Positions 1 to 8,469 of a DNA stretch of 64,000 nucleotides are shown in pieces (positions within the stretch are counted from its first letter, which is position 1; every line of letters starts with the position of its first letter). The notes under the pieces are model-generated. The model did no database searches and had not been told where the DNA came from. It saw nothing but the letters and a program-made list of their open reading frames with translations. A program made the position numbers and the translations under genes. Origin of the DNA: JAOPZW01 sp963707695 (lineage in GTDB: Bacteria; Actinomycetota; Thermoleophilia; Solirubrobacterales; Solirubrobacteraceae); assembly GCA_963707695.1 (NCBI GenBank), contig CAVPQY010000003.1, forward strand, positions 496,001 to 560,000, read 5' to 3'.

Positions 1-1
1 G

Positions 2-1495
2 CAGCTCGAGCTCGGCGAGCCGGGGACCTTCCCCTACATCCGCGGCGTGCACCGCGAGATGTACCGCAAGCAGACGTGGACGATGCGCCAGTACGCGGGC
101 TACGCGAGCGCCAAGGAGTCCAACGAGCGCTACCGCTACCTGCTCTCGAAGGGCTCCACCGGCCTCTCGATGGCCTTCGACCTCCCCACCCAGCTGGGCC
201 TGGACTCCGACAACCCGCGCTGCCTGGGCGAGGTCGGCCGCACCGGCGTGGCCATCGACACGATCGACGACATGCGGACGGCCTTCGACGGCATCCCGCT
301 CGACCAGGTCTCGACGTCGATGACCATCAACGCGCCCGCGGCGGTCCTGCTCTGCCTCTACCAGCTCGTCGGCGAGGAGCAGGGCGTCCCGAGCGAGCAG
401 CTCCGCGGGACGACGCAGAACGACGTGCTCAAGGAGTACATCGCCCGGGGGAACTACATCTACCCGCCGCAGCCGACGATGCGGCTGACGACCGACCTCT
501 TCGCCTACTGCAACGACCACATCCCGCGCTGGAACACGATCTCCATCTCCGGCTACCACTTCCGCGAGAAGGGGGCGTCCGCGGTCCAGGAGGTCGCCTT
601 CACGCTCTGCAGCGGGATCGCCTACGTTCAGGCCGCCCTCGACGCCGGGCTCGCCGTCGACGACTTCGCCCCGCGCCTGGCCTTCTTCTTCAACGGCCAC
701 AACAACGTCTTCCAGGAGGTCGCGAAGTTCCGCGCGGCCCGGCGGATGTGGGCGCACGTCATGCGCGACCGCTTCGGGGCCCAGGACCCGAAGTCGATGA
801 TGCTGCGCTTCCACACGCAGACCGGCGGCGTCACGCTCACCGCCCAGCAGCCCGAGAACAACATCGCGCGCGTCGCCCTGCAGGGCTTCGCCGCCGTCTG
901 CGGCGGCACGCAGTCGCTGCACACCAACGGCTACGACGAGGCGCTCGCCCTGCCCACCGAGCGCGCGGCGAAGATCGCGGTCCGCACCCAGCAGGTGCTC
1001 GCGCACGAGTCCGGGGCCGCCGACACCGTCGACCCCTTCGCCGGGTCGTACTACGTCGAGGCGCTGACCGACGAGATCGAGGCGCGCGCGACGGAGCTCA
1101 TCACGAAGGTCGACGAGCTCGGGGGATCGGTCAACGCGATCGAGTTCATCACGGGCGAGATCGACGAGAGCGCCTGGGGCTACCAGGAGCGCTACCGGCT
1201 CAAGCAGGACGTCGTCGTGGGTGTCAACGAGTACGTCGAGGACGACGTCGAGGTGCCCGACCTCCTGCGCGTGGACCCCGAGTCCGAGCGCGAGCAGGTC
1301 GAGCGCCTGCAGGCGTTCAAGGCCTCCCGCGACCAGGCGCTGGTCGACCGCCGCCTGGAGGAGCTGCGCGACGTCGCCCGCGGCAGCGACAACCTCCTGC
1401 CCGCCCTTCGCGAGGCGCTCCGCGACCGCGCCTCGATGGGCGAGGTCTGCGGCGCGATGCAGGACGTGTTCGGGAAGTACGCGCCGACGTTCTGA
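2..1495 (+). CDS. Methylmalonyl-CoA mutase large subunit (acyl-CoA mutase family), 5' end cut by window
   Basis: The frame is open to the left edge (a GEPGTFPYIRGVHREMY-type segment precedes any start), so the N-terminus lies outside the window and the GTG at 47 is internal. The protein is the TIM-barrel, acyl-CoA-binding part of B12-dependent mutases: visible landmarks are RQYAGYASAKESNERYR, GLSMAFDLPTQLGLDSDNP, QNDVLKEYIARGNYIYPPQP and SISGYHFREKG, the last holding the histidine that acts in the rearrangement. It ends without the C-terminal cobalamin-binding domain (DxHxxG not seen), so a separate small B12 subunit is expected elsewhere, as in archaeal, actinobacterial and isobutyryl/2-hydroxyisobutyryl mutases. 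Most likely role: methylmalonyl-CoA to succinyl-CoA. Isobutyryl- or ethylmalonyl-type specificity cannot be excluded by eye. Confidence 0.9.
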   Translation, partial: QLELGEPGTFPYIRGVHREMYRKQTWTMRQYAGYASAKESNERYRYLLSKGSTGLSMAFDLPTQLGLDSDNPRCLGEVGRTGVAIDTIDDMRTAFDGIPLDQVSTSMTINAPAAVLLCLYQLVGEEQGVPSEQLRGTTQNDVLKEYIARGNYIYPPQPTMRLTTDLFAYCNDHIPRWNTISISGYHFREKGASAVQEVAFTLCSGIAYVQAALDAGLAVDDFAPRLAFFFNGHNNVFQEVAKFRAARRMWAHVMRDRFGAQDPKSMMLRFHTQTGGVTLTAQQPENNIARVALQGFAAVCGGTQSLHTNGYDEALALPTERAAKIAVRTQQVLAHESGAADTVDPFAGSYYVEALTDEIEARATELITKVDELGGSVNAIEFITGEIDESAWGYQERYRLKQDVVVGVNEYVEDDVEVPDLLRVDPESEREQVERLQAFKASRDQALVDRRLEELRDVARGSDNLLPALREALRDRASMGEVCGAMQDVFGKYAPTF

Positions 1496-1550
1496 CCCGG
1501 CTCAGGGTCTCGAGCGCCACGAGGCCCGCCGCCGGGGCCCGAGCAGCCGG

Positions 1551-1973
1551 CTACCCGTCCCGCTGACCCCCGGCGTCGTCCTGCGCCGTCCACTCCGGCG
1601 CGGCGTAGGCCGCTCCGGGGACGCCGCCGACGCAGAGCACGCGCAGGCCCTCCGGGCCGCTCGTCAGCACCCGCGCCACGCCGGCGTCCACGCGGACGAG
1701 GTGCTCGGGGTCGAGGGGCAGCCGCAGGTCGCCCGCGACGACCGCGCCCGAGCCGCGCAGGGCGACGTACAGCTCCTGCTGGCCGGTGTCGGACTCGTCG
1801 TGGGACTTCGTCGCGTAGTCGGGCGGCAGGTCCATGATCTGCACGCCGAACGCGGTGATGCCCATCCCGGCGCGGACGAGCTTCGCGAAGCCGTCCCAGA
1901 GCTGGGGCAGGTCGTCGACGGCGCGCCCGGCGATCGGGGCTCCGGGAGCGCGGTCAGGTGGTGGCGTAGGCAT
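1551..1973 (-). CDS. Small cupin-fold protein
   Basis: A 140-aa protein started at the ATG at 1973, which overlaps the end of the upstream exporter gene by 20 nt, so the two are probably co-transcribed. The central part (about residues 40-120: ITAFGVQIMDLPPDY, a conserved acidic/His stretch SHDESDTGQQELYVALRG, then SGAVVAGD and RVDAGVARVLTSGPEGLRVL) reads as a single cupin beta barrel. The usual two-histidine metal motif is weak, with SHDE and a later glutamate as candidate ligands. No catalytic assignment is possible. Its position behind an MFS exporter would suit a small sensor or detoxifying enzyme, which is inference only. Confidence 0.7.
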   Translation of the reverse strand: MPTPPPDRAPGAPIAGRAVDDLPQLWDGFAKLVRAGMGITAFGVQIMDLPPDYATKSHDESDTGQQELYVALRGSGAVVAGDLRLPLDPEHLVRVDAGVARVLTSGPEGLRVLCVGGVPGAAYAAPEWTAQDDAGGQRDG

Positions 1974-3168
1974 CGGCGGGCCTCCTGGCTGGGGTCGAGG
2001 TCGTGAGGACGAGCAGGGCCGCGGCGCCGATCGCGAGCGGGACGGCGCCCGCGACGAGGAGCGCCGGCCGGGCGCCGACGGCGCCGATGAGGAGCCCGCC
2101 GGCGCCGAGCGCCCCGAGCTCGGCGGCGTTGCGCGCGGCGTTGTAGGCGGCGAAGGCCCGGCCGCGGGCGCTGTCGGGGACGCGCTCGTGGATGAGCGTG
2201 CGCAGCAGCACGTTCTTGACGCCGTGGGCCACGCCGCCGACCGCGAAGCCGAGGCAGGCGCCCACGAGGACGCCACCGACCGCGGCGCCGACGATGCCGG
2301 CGCCCTGCACCGCCACGCCGGCCAGGGCCGCGGCGGCGAGCATGCCACGCGGCACCCGCGGCGCGAGCCCGATCGCCCCGGCGACCATGCCCAGCATCCA
2401 GCAGGCCGTCACCACGCCGTAGGCGGCGTCGCCGGCGTGCAGGACGTCGCGCACGTAGAAGAGGTCGGCGGCGATGGAGATCGAGAAGAACGCCAGCGCC
2501 GCGACGGCGGCGGCCAGCGTGGCCCGCAGGACGGGGTCGGCGGTCAGGAAGGCGACGCCGTCGCGCAGCCGCCCGGCGTCCGCCGAGGACCGCGCCGCCG
2601 CCCGCGGGTGGCGGCGCGCGCGCAGCGCCCCCGCGGCGGCCGCGACCGCCACGAAGGTGGCGGCGTCGACCAGGAGCGCCGCCTCGACCAGGCCGAGGCC
2701 CGCGAGGAGGCCGCCCGCGAGCGGCCCCGCCGTCATGCCGGCGTAGCGCGCGGCCTCGACCAGACCGTTGGCGCGGACGAGGCGGTCCTCACCGGCGGCG
2801 GCGGGCACGAGCGCGAACTCCGCGGCCTGGGCGATGGCGACCCCGGTGCCCAGGAGCACCGTGAGCGCGAGCAGCGCGGCCGGCACGTCCGCGACGAGCG
2901 CCATGGCCGCGACGACGACCGCCTGCCCCAGCGACACGGTCCACAGCAGCCGGGCGCTCTCGACGCGATCGGCCAGCCGCCCGGCGAGTCCGCCCGCGGC
3001 GACCACCGGCCCGAAGAGCGCCAGGAAGAAGGAGGAGACCAGGAGCGGCGAGCCGGTGGTCGCCTCGAGGTGCAGCGCGACCGGGACCCACAGGAGCATG
3101 TCCCCGAAGGACGAGAGGCCCACCGCGCCGACGATGAGGCGGACATCGCGGGCGCGGAGGAGGGACAT
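1954..3168 (-). CDS. MFS transporter (exporter-like)
   Basis: About 404 aa starting at the ATG at 3168, preceded by a GAGG ribosome site about ten bases upstream; longer in-frame starts up to 3300 add only a low-complexity Arg-rich stretch. The sequence is almost wholly hydrophobic with about 12 membrane segments, beginning LIVGAVGLSSFGDMLLWVPVAL and carrying the MFS loop-2 motif GGLAGRLADRV near residue 65. This is the layout of the DHA/enterobactin-exporter-like branch. Substrate is unknown. It overlaps the downstream cupin gene, which supports an operon of two. Confidence 0.85.
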   Translation of the reverse strand: MSLLRARDVRLIVGAVGLSSFGDMLLWVPVALHLEATTGSPLLVSSFFLALFGPVVAAGGLAGRLADRVESARLLWTVSLGQAVVVAAMALVADVPAALLALTVLLGTGVAIAQAAEFALVPAAAGEDRLVRANGLVEAARYAGMTAGPLAGGLLAGLGLVEAALLVDAATFVAVAAAAGALRARRHPRAAARSSADAGRLRDGVAFLTADPVLRATLAAAVAALAFFSISIAADLFYVRDVLHAGDAAYGVVTACWMLGMVAGAIGLAPRVPRGMLAAAALAGVAVQGAGIVGAAVGGVLVGACLGFAVGGVAHGVKNVLLRTLIHERVPDSARGRAFAAYNAARNAAELGALGAGGLLIGAVGARPALLVAGAVPLAIGAAALLVLTTSTPARRPADAYATT

Positions 3169-3340
3169 GCCGCCATCCTCGGTGGGCGTGCCGGCCGGCG
3201 GCGTGCGGCGAGCAGGTCGCGCGAGGTGCGGGCTCCGCGAGGTCGTCGCGCGTCGTGACGGCGCGTCGAGCGGCGTCGGTGCCCGGCGGATTCGGACCAC
3301 GTGGGCGATACTGCACCCATCGCCGACGGAGGGAGCGAGA

Positions 3341-3949
3341 ATGACGTCCCCCTACCACCGAGGGTCCCGGCGGCTCCAGGACCGCTTCGACACACGACGC
3401 CTGGCCGACCGCCTGGACGAGCGCTTCGTGCAGCGCGCGCGCATCGACCCCGGCGACCGGGCGTTCATCGAGCGGATGGACATGTTCTTCCTCGCGACGG
3501 CCGACGACGAGGGTCGTCCGCAGTGCTCGTACAAGGGTGGCGACCCCGGCTTCGTCCGCGTCCTCGACGAGCACACGGTCGCGTTCCCGAACTACGACGG
3601 CAACGGCATGTACCTGTCGGCGGGCAACCTGCTCGTCAACCCGCAGGTCGGCATGCTCTTCGTCGACTTCACCGCCGAGCGTCCGTCACGGCTCCGACTC
3701 AACGGCGTGGCGAGCATCGACGAGCGCGACGAGCTGGCCGCGATCTGGCCGGGTGCCCAGTTCGCGGTGCGGGTCACCGCGACGCAGGTGTTCCCGAACT
3801 GCCCTCGCTACCTCCACCGGATGGCGCTCGTCGAGCGCTCCCGGTTCGTGCCGCGTGAGGAGCGCCCCGTGCCCGTGCCCGAGTGGAAGCGCGCGGACTG
3901 GGCGTGCGACGTGCTGCCCGCTGACGATCCGGCACGACGGCGCAGCTGA
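3341..3949 (+). CDS. Pyridoxamine 5'-phosphate oxidase-fold protein
   Basis: A 202-aa protein with a good GGAGGG ribosome site before ATG 3341 and a GATACT -10-like box at 3307-3312. Residues about 35-150 (FIERMDMFFLATADDEGRPQ, CSYKGGDPGFVRVLDEHTVAFPNYDGNGMY, NLLVNPQVGMLFVDF) match the split beta-barrel of the PNPOx-like FMN/F420-binding superfamily. The later NCPRYLHRM stretch is usual in this subgroup. Members bind FMN or F420 and reduce small molecules or, in some cases, bind heme. The real substrate is unknown. It points away from the MFS gene on the other strand. Confidence 0.8.
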   Translation: MTSPYHRGSRRLQDRFDTRRLADRLDERFVQRARIDPGDRAFIERMDMFFLATADDEGRPQCSYKGGDPGFVRVLDEHTVAFPNYDGNGMYLSAGNLLVNPQVGMLFVDFTAERPSRLRLNGVASIDERDELAAIWPGAQFAVRVTATQVFPNCPRYLHRMALVERSRFVPREERPVPVPEWKRADWACDVLPADDPARRRS

Positions 3950-3960
3950 CGGCGCGCGGG

Positions 3961-3966
3961 TACGGT
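3961..3966 (+). promoter_or_regulatory. Leaderless-type -10 box TACGGT
   Basis: TACGGT ends six bases before the ATG at 3973, so transcription would begin at or next to the start codon. No Shine-Dalgarno sequence is visible before this ATG. One of many identical arrangements in the window. Confidence 0.55.
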
Positions 3967-3972
3967 CCGCCC

Positions 3973-4317
3973 ATGACCGTCGCGCTGTTCGCCGGGATTC
4001 GCGTCCGCGACCTCGCGGCCGCGCGCGCCTGGTACGAGCAGCTCCTGGGCGAGCCCTCGTTCTTCCCGAACGCGACCGAGGTCGTCTGGACCCTGGCCGA
4101 CGATCGGTCGCTGTTCATCGAGGAGGATCCCCGCCGCGCCGGCGGCGCGCTGATCACGCTCTTCGTCGACGACCTCGACGCGGTCGTCTCGGAGATCGGC
4201 GCGCGCGGCCTGGAGCCGGCCGAGCGCGAGACGTACGCCAACGGCGTCCGCAAGGCGACGTACCGGGATGACGACGGCAACGAGATCGGGTTCGGGGGCG
4301 CGCCCCGGGAGGACTGA
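3973..4317 (+). CDS. VOC/glyoxalase-family protein
   Basis: 114 aa, one half-size vicinal-oxygen-chelate module: opening LFAGIRVRDLAAARAWYEQLLG, middle LFVDDLDAVVSEI, end TYRDDDGNEIGFGG. The last glutamate (GNEIGF) is the usual metal-ligand position, while the first-strand histidine is replaced by an isoleucine/arginine region, so metal binding may be incomplete. Members are small dioxygenases, isomerases or resistance proteins acting as dimers. Function unknown. The start has a -10 box (3961-3966) instead of a ribosome site, suggesting a leaderless message. Confidence 0.8.
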   Translation: MTVALFAGIRVRDLAAARAWYEQLLGEPSFFPNATEVVWTLADDRSLFIEEDPRRAGGALITLFVDDLDAVVSEIGARGLEPAERETYANGVRKATYRDDDGNEIGFGGAPRED

Positions 4318-4349
4318 GGCCAGGGCCTCGCCGTCGTTAGGGTGGGCGC

Positions 4350-5676
4350 TTGGACGTTCCCCAGACCCGGTACGCCCGCAGCGGTGAGCTGAGGATCGCC
4401 TACCAGGTGGTGGGCGAGGGTCCGCTCGACGTCGTCCTCGTCCCGGCGTTCCTGTCGAACATCGAGATCGCCTGGGAGATGCCGGGGGTGGCCGGGTTCC
4501 TGCGCCGGCTCGCCGCGTTCGCGCGGCTGATCGCGTTCGACCGGCGCGGGACGGGGATGTCCGACGGCGTGGCCGGCGCCTCCCCGCTGGAGGAGCAGGT
4601 GGACGACGTGCGCGCGGTGATGGCGGCGGCCGCGTCCGCGCAGCCTGCCCTCCTCTCGGCCGCCGAGGGCTGTGGCCTCGCCGCCATGTTCGCGGCCTCG
4701 CACCCCGCCGCGGCGCGGGCGTTGGTGATGGTGTCGCCGCTGGCCCGGCTCGTGCGCGCGCCCGGCTACGAGTGGGCGCCCAGTCGCCAGGAGCGCGACG
4801 CGATGGTGGAGCGCGTCGTCGAGCACTGGGGGACCAGCTCGGGGGACCAGCCGTGGGCCATGTCGGCCGGCGCCGATCCCAGCGTTCTGGCAGCTCCTCG
4901 GGCGCTACCAGCGCCTGTCGATGAGCCCCGCGGCGGCCGCCGCGGGGCTCGCCGCGATCGGGGACCTGGACGTGCGGGAGCTGCTGCCGAGCATCCAGTG
5001 CCCGACCCTCGTCGTGCGCCGAGCGGAGGATCCGGACTTCGACGAACGGCACTCGCGGTACGTCGCCGAGCATGTCCCGGGCGCCGCGTACGTCGAGCTC
5101 CAGCCCGTCAGCTCCTGGCTGGGCCTCGACGACGAGCTCGCCGACGAGGTCCAGCAGTTCCTGACGGGCGCGAGGCCGCCGGTCGTCAGCGACCGCCTGC
5201 TCGCGACCGTGCTCTTCACCGACATCGCCGGGTCGACCACGCAGGCGGCGGAGCTCGGCGACCGCCGCTGGCGCGCGCTGCTGGAGCGCCACGACGGCCT
5301 CGTGCGGGAGGAGGTCGACCGCCAGCGCGGACGCTTGGTCAAGTCGCTCGGCGACGGGGCCCTCGCCGTGTTCGACGGTCCGAGCCGGGCCATCAGCAGC
5401 GCCACCGCGATCCGCGACCGGGTCCGCGATCTCGGCCTCGAGATCCGCGCCGGACTGCACACCGGCGAGTGTGAGCTGCTGGCCGGCGACGACGTCGGCG
5501 GCCTCGCGGTCCACATCGGTGCGCGCATCAGCGGCCTGGCCGGGCCGGGAGAGGTGCTCGTCAGCAGCACCGTCCACGACCTCATCGTCGGGTCCGGCCA
5601 GGCCCTGACCGACCGCGGCGAGCACGACCTCAAAGGCGTCCCCGGACCCTGGCGGATCTACGCGGTGGCGACCTAG
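4350..5676 (+). CDS. Alpha/beta-hydrolase plus class III nucleotidyl cyclase, split by a +1 frameshift
   Basis: Reading starts at TTG 4350 (TAGGGT -10 box six bases before it). The first frame gives an alpha/beta-hydrolase-like domain (RIAYQVVGEGPLDVVLVPAF, RLIAFDRRGTGMSDG) up to about 4875. The rest lies in the next frame: FWQLLGRYQRLSMSP, then a class III cyclase domain with VLFTDIAGSTTQAAELGDRRW, KSLGDGALAVFDGP and AGLHTGECEL. Removing one C from the CCC at 4878-4880 restores a continuous protein of about 441 aa reading ADPAFWQLLGRY, the family's usual order. In the hydrolase domain a serine nucleophile elbow is not obvious (SAAEGCG). Such proteins are common in actinobacteria and are thought to make cAMP in response to an unknown ligand. 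Either a real pseudogene or a sequence error. Confidence 0.85.
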
Positions 5677-5680
5677 GCCC

Positions 5681-6226
5681 TCACGCGCGCCTCTGGGGCG
5701 CCGACGGCGTCCAGCCGCCCGAGAGCCGTTCGCCGATCACGAGCCCGAAGCGCTCGAGCAGCTCGGGCACGGAGTCCGGCCGCATGTCCAGGCCGTAGCG
5801 CTCGTTGAGCTGCGTCAGCGCGTCGGGATCGGCCTCGAGCGCGCCACCGAGGCCGTCGAGCTCGCGGAAGAACTGCTCGAACCCGGCCGGCGAGATGATC
5901 TCGAGGATCCGGCAGGGCTCGTCGCCGGCGCTCCAGAACGTGTGCCACTGGTTGCGCGGCTTGAAGACCAGGTCGCCGGGGCCGGCCTCGACGACGTCGT
6001 CGCCCAGCAGCGCACCCATCCGCCCCTGGAGCACGTAGCTGTACTCGTCCTCGCGGGTGTGCCGGTGCAGCGGCGCGGCGAGCGCGCGCGCGGACATCGG
6101 GTGCTCGACCAGCGAGAACCGCTGGCCCGCGTCTGCCCCGTCGATCATGAAGCGGACGCCGATGCTGCCGAGGAAGCCCTCCTGGGCCTCGTCGGGGCCG
6201 ATGATCCTGACGGCGGTGGCCTGCAT
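5681..6226 (-). CDS. Cupin-domain protein (quercetinase/pirin-like barrel)
   Basis: 181 aa. One cupin barrel about residues 35-115 with a metal site close to consensus: PLHRHTREDEYSYVLQGRMG (H, H, E) followed by GDLVFKPRNQWHTFW (H). The C-terminal 60 residues (AGFEQFFRELDGLGGALEADP, LNERYGLDMRPDSVPELLERFGL) are helical and typical of the group often annotated as cupin 2. Members bind Fe, Ni or Mn; substrate unknown. It is transcribed away from the TetR gene at 6312, with an inverted repeat lying over its promoter, so control by that regulator is likely. Confidence 0.85.
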   Translation of the reverse strand: MQATAVRIIGPDEAQEGFLGSIGVRFMIDGADAGQRFSLVEHPMSARALAAPLHRHTREDEYSYVLQGRMGALLGDDVVEAGPGDLVFKPRNQWHTFWSAGDEPCRILEIISPAGFEQFFRELDGLGGALEADPDALTQLNERYGLDMRPDSVPELLERFGLVIGERLSGGWTPSAPQRRA

Positions 6227-6248
6227 GACAGCGTCCTTTCGCTAGACA

Positions 6249-6312
6249 GTTGTGTCGCGCGAAACCGTACCGGCCGTCCGCGGCAGCTGTCAATATGTTC
6301 ATGCGACACACA
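6249..6312. promoter_or_regulatory. Inverted repeat between cupin and TetR genes (candidate operators)
   Basis: GTTGTGTCGCGCGAA (6249-6263) and TTCATGCGACACACA (6298-6312) are inverted copies, matching at 12 of 15 positions with a TGTGTCGC/GCGACACA core. One arm covers the expected transcription start of the cupin gene; the other ends on the first base of the TetR start codon. This is the geometry for a regulator that represses both genes. Confidence 0.55.
6264..6293 (-). promoter_or_regulatory. Promoter for the cupin gene, TTGACA-N18-TACGGT
   Basis: Read on the minus strand: TTGACA at 6293-6288 and TACGGT at 6269-6264, spacing 18. It lies 38-67 bases upstream of the cupin start at 6226 and overlaps one arm of the inverted repeat at 6249-6312. 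Confidence 0.6.
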
Positions 6313-6917
6313 TGTCCGATCAAAAACGCACCTACCGCAAGTCGCGGCGCGCCGACCTCGAGGGCCAGACGCGCCTGCGGATCACCGAGAGCGCCGTCAG
6401 GCTGCACGAGGAGCTCGGTCCAGCCCGGACCTCGATCAGTGCCGTCGCCGAGCACGCCGGGGTGCGTCGCTCGACCGTGTACCGCCACTTCCCCGACGAC
6501 GAGGCGCTGTTCGCCGCCTGCTCGTCGCACTTCCGCGCGGCGAACCCGCCGCCCGACCTCGGCACGTGGGCCGGGATCGAGGACCCGGCGGCGCGCACCG
6601 AGACGGCGCTGCGCGAGCTCTACGCGTTCTACGGACGGACCGAGCGGATGTACGCGAGCCTCCTGCGCGACGAGCCCCTCGTCCCGATCGTCCACCGCCG
6701 GCTCGGCGACTTCTACGGCTACCTCCGCGCGATCGAGGACAGCGTCATGGCCGGCCGCGGCCTGCGCGGGCACGCGTCCCGCCGGACGCGCGCGGCGCTC
6801 GGCCACGCGCTCGCGTTCCCGACCTGGCGCTCGCTGACCCGCGAGCAGGGACTCGGCGACGGCGAGGCGGTCACCCTGATGTCGGTGCTCGTGGAGGGCG
6901 CCGCCTCCGCCGGATGA
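6312..6917 (+). CDS. TetR/AcrR-family regulator
   Basis: 201 aa from ATG 6312; an earlier in-frame start at 6252 would extend into the operator region and is less likely. The helix-turn-helix is clear: TRLRITESAVRLHEELG, TSISAVAEHAGVRRSTVYRHFPDDEALFAAC (about residues 17-65). The C-terminal helices, including TETALRELYAFYGRTERMY, form the ligand-binding and dimer part, ligand unknown. It faces the cupin gene across about 85 bases with an inverted repeat, the classic arrangement for a TetR protein controlling itself and its neighbour. Confidence 0.9.
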   Translation: MSDQKRTYRKSRRADLEGQTRLRITESAVRLHEELGPARTSISAVAEHAGVRRSTVYRHFPDDEALFAACSSHFRAANPPPDLGTWAGIEDPAARTETALRELYAFYGRTERMYASLLRDEPLVPIVHRRLGDFYGYLRAIEDSVMAGRGLRGHASRRTRAALGHALAFPTWRSLTREQGLGDGEAVTLMSVLVEGAASAG

Positions 6918-7048
6918 GCACCGGGCGGGCAGCTGTCGCGGACGGCGCCGTGCGCCCCTCCGGTGGGACTCCACCTTCGCCGCGAGGAGCGCCGACCGCC
7001 AGGCCCGGGCTCCCTGTCGTCGAGGGCTGAGCTGGGTAGCCCGGAGGC

Positions 7049-7489
7049 ATGCACGCCGAGGTCCGGGTGGACGCGGTCGAGCGCGCCGAGACGCGCAACG
7101 GCAAGACGCGCTGGGTCCTGCGCGACCAGCGCGGCACGGAGTACACGACGTTCCGCCCGCGCATCGGCGAGGAGGCGGAGCGCCACCGCGGCCATCGCGC
7201 GCGGATCGAGTACCACGAGGAGGACCGCAACGGCTTCCACAACGTCTACCTCGACGCGGTCGAACCGCTGGCCGACGGCGACGGCGACGAGGTCGCGCAG
7301 CCGTCCGCGGGAACGGGGCGCGCGGACCCCGACGAGGTGGCCTGGAACACCGCGGTCGAGGCGGCGCCGTGGCTGGTCGGCACGTCCGAGCCCAAGAAGG
7401 CGGTCCCGCCCGACGAGCTCTACGAGCGACTCGAGCCCTTCAAGCGCCGGGTCGCGGAGGACATCCGCGAGGACGAGGGCGACGCTTGA
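7049..7489 (+). CDS. Uncharacterised 146-aa protein with OB-like N-terminus
   Basis: No named family recognised. Residues 1-75 are rich in alternating strands (VRVDAVERAETRNGKTRWVLRD, GTEYTTFRPRIGEEAERHRGHRARIEYHEEDRNGFHNVYLDAV), reminiscent of small OB-fold nucleic-acid-binding domains with a TTF segment. This is a visual analogy, not a match. The C-terminal half is acidic with a short motif WLVGTSEPKKAVPPDELYERLEPFKRRVAEDI. No signal peptide or membrane segment. It stands alone between the TetR gene and the ABC operon. Confidence 0.55.
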   Translation: MHAEVRVDAVERAETRNGKTRWVLRDQRGTEYTTFRPRIGEEAERHRGHRARIEYHEEDRNGFHNVYLDAVEPLADGDGDEVAQPSAGTGRADPDEVAWNTAVEAAPWLVGTSEPKKAVPPDELYERLEPFKRRVAEDIREDEGDA

Positions 7490-7580
7490 GCACGGCGAGC
7501 CTCGACGGCGACTGAGAGGTCCGCGCAGCGGTGAGGGCCCGCGGTCAGCGCCGCACCGGCCGCGAGGCAGCGCGGCGCCT

Positions 7581-7617
7581 CCGACCTCAGGATGACCTGG
7601 GGTCATCGGGTGGTCGG
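7581..7617. promoter_or_regulatory. Nested perfect dyad upstream of the ABC exporter
   Basis: CCGACC - 4 nt - GATGACC - TGG - GGTCATC - 4 nt - GGTCGG. Both pairs of arms are perfect and share the same centre (7599). It lies about 60-95 bases before the ATPase start and upstream of its -10 box, so an operator is more likely than a terminator. Confidence 0.5.
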
Positions 7618-7663
7618 AGCGCGGATCCGACCGCGCGACGACGCGCGCCCGCCGCGGCGCTCC

Positions 7664-7669
7664 TAGCGT
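7664..7669 (+). promoter_or_regulatory. Leaderless-type -10 box TAGCGT
   Basis: TAGCGT is followed by six bases and the ATG at 7676, with no ribosome site. It fits a leaderless transcript for the ABC operon. Confidence 0.5.
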
Positions 7670-7675
7670 CGCCGC

Positions 7676-8467
7676 ATGCACTCGACCAGCACGGCAGGGC
7701 TGCTGCGATCGCCGACGGAGGACGTCGCCGCGGCGCCGGCGACGGCACCGGCGGTGGACCTTCGCGACGTCCGCAAGGTCCACGGCCAGGGCGACGGGGC
7801 GGTCGTCGCGCTCGACGGCATCACCGTCGGGCTCTCGCCCGGGTCGTTCACCGCCATCATGGGGCCGTCGGGGTCGGGCAAGAGCACCTTCCTGCACGTG
7901 GCGGCCGGGCTGGACCGGCCCACCTCGGGCACCGTCGCGCTCGCCGGCACCGACCTGGCCGGGCTGAGCGAACGACGGCTGACGATCCTGCGCCGCGAGC
8001 GCGTCGGGTTCGTCTTCCAGGCCTTCAACCTGCTGCCCTCGCTCACGGTGACCCAGAACATCGGCCTGCCGCTGCGCCTGGACGGCCGCCGCCCGCGGCG
8101 CTCACAGGTGCGTGAGGCCGCGGCCAGGGTCGGGCTGGACGACCGCCTGCGCCACCGCCCCTCCGAGCTCTCCGGCGGCCAGCAGCAGCGGGTCGCGATC
8201 GCCCGCGCGCTCGTCACCGGCCCGGAGGTGGTGTTCGCCGACGAGCCCACCGGGGCGCTGGACACCCAGAGCGGGCGCGGCGTGCTCGCGCTCCTGCGCG
8301 ACGTCGTCGACGCCGACGGCCACACGGTCGTGATGGTCACCCACGACCCCGCGGCGGCGGCGCACGCCGACCGCGTCATCCTCCTCGCCGACGGGCGGAT
8401 CGCCGGGATGCTCGAGGCGCCCGGCGCCGACGAGGTCGCCGAGCGGCTCGCGCACCTGGGGAGCTGA
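7676..8467 (+). CDS. ABC transporter ATP-binding protein (MacB/LolD type)
   Basis: 263 aa. Walker A GPSGSGKST (about residue 62), Q-loop VFQAFNLLPSLTVTQN, signature LSGGQQQRVAIARAL, Walker B VVFADEPTGALD and H-loop MVTHDP are all intact. The EPTGALD(T)QSG form and NLLP Q-loop are typical of LolD/MacB/FtsE-like ATPases that power lipid or peptide export or extraction rather than uptake. The next gene starts 2 bases after its stop and encodes the partner permease. Control probably acts at the dyad 7581-7617. Confidence 0.93.
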   Translation: MHSTSTAGLLRSPTEDVAAAPATAPAVDLRDVRKVHGQGDGAVVALDGITVGLSPGSFTAIMGPSGSGKSTFLHVAAGLDRPTSGTVALAGTDLAGLSERRLTILRRERVGFVFQAFNLLPSLTVTQNIGLPLRLDGRRPRRSQVREAAARVGLDDRLRHRPSELSGGQQQRVAIARALVTGPEVVFADEPTGALDTQSGRGVLALLRDVVDADGHTVVMVTHDPAAAAHADRVILLADGRIAGMLEAPGADEVAERLAHLGS

Positions 8468-8469
8468 CC

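Noticed and set aside
1834..3258. A 474-codon plus-strand frame opposite the MFS gene
   Set aside because: Composition is Arg/Gly/Asp/His-rich without folds, and it lies entirely against a membrane protein with clear motifs and a ribosome site.
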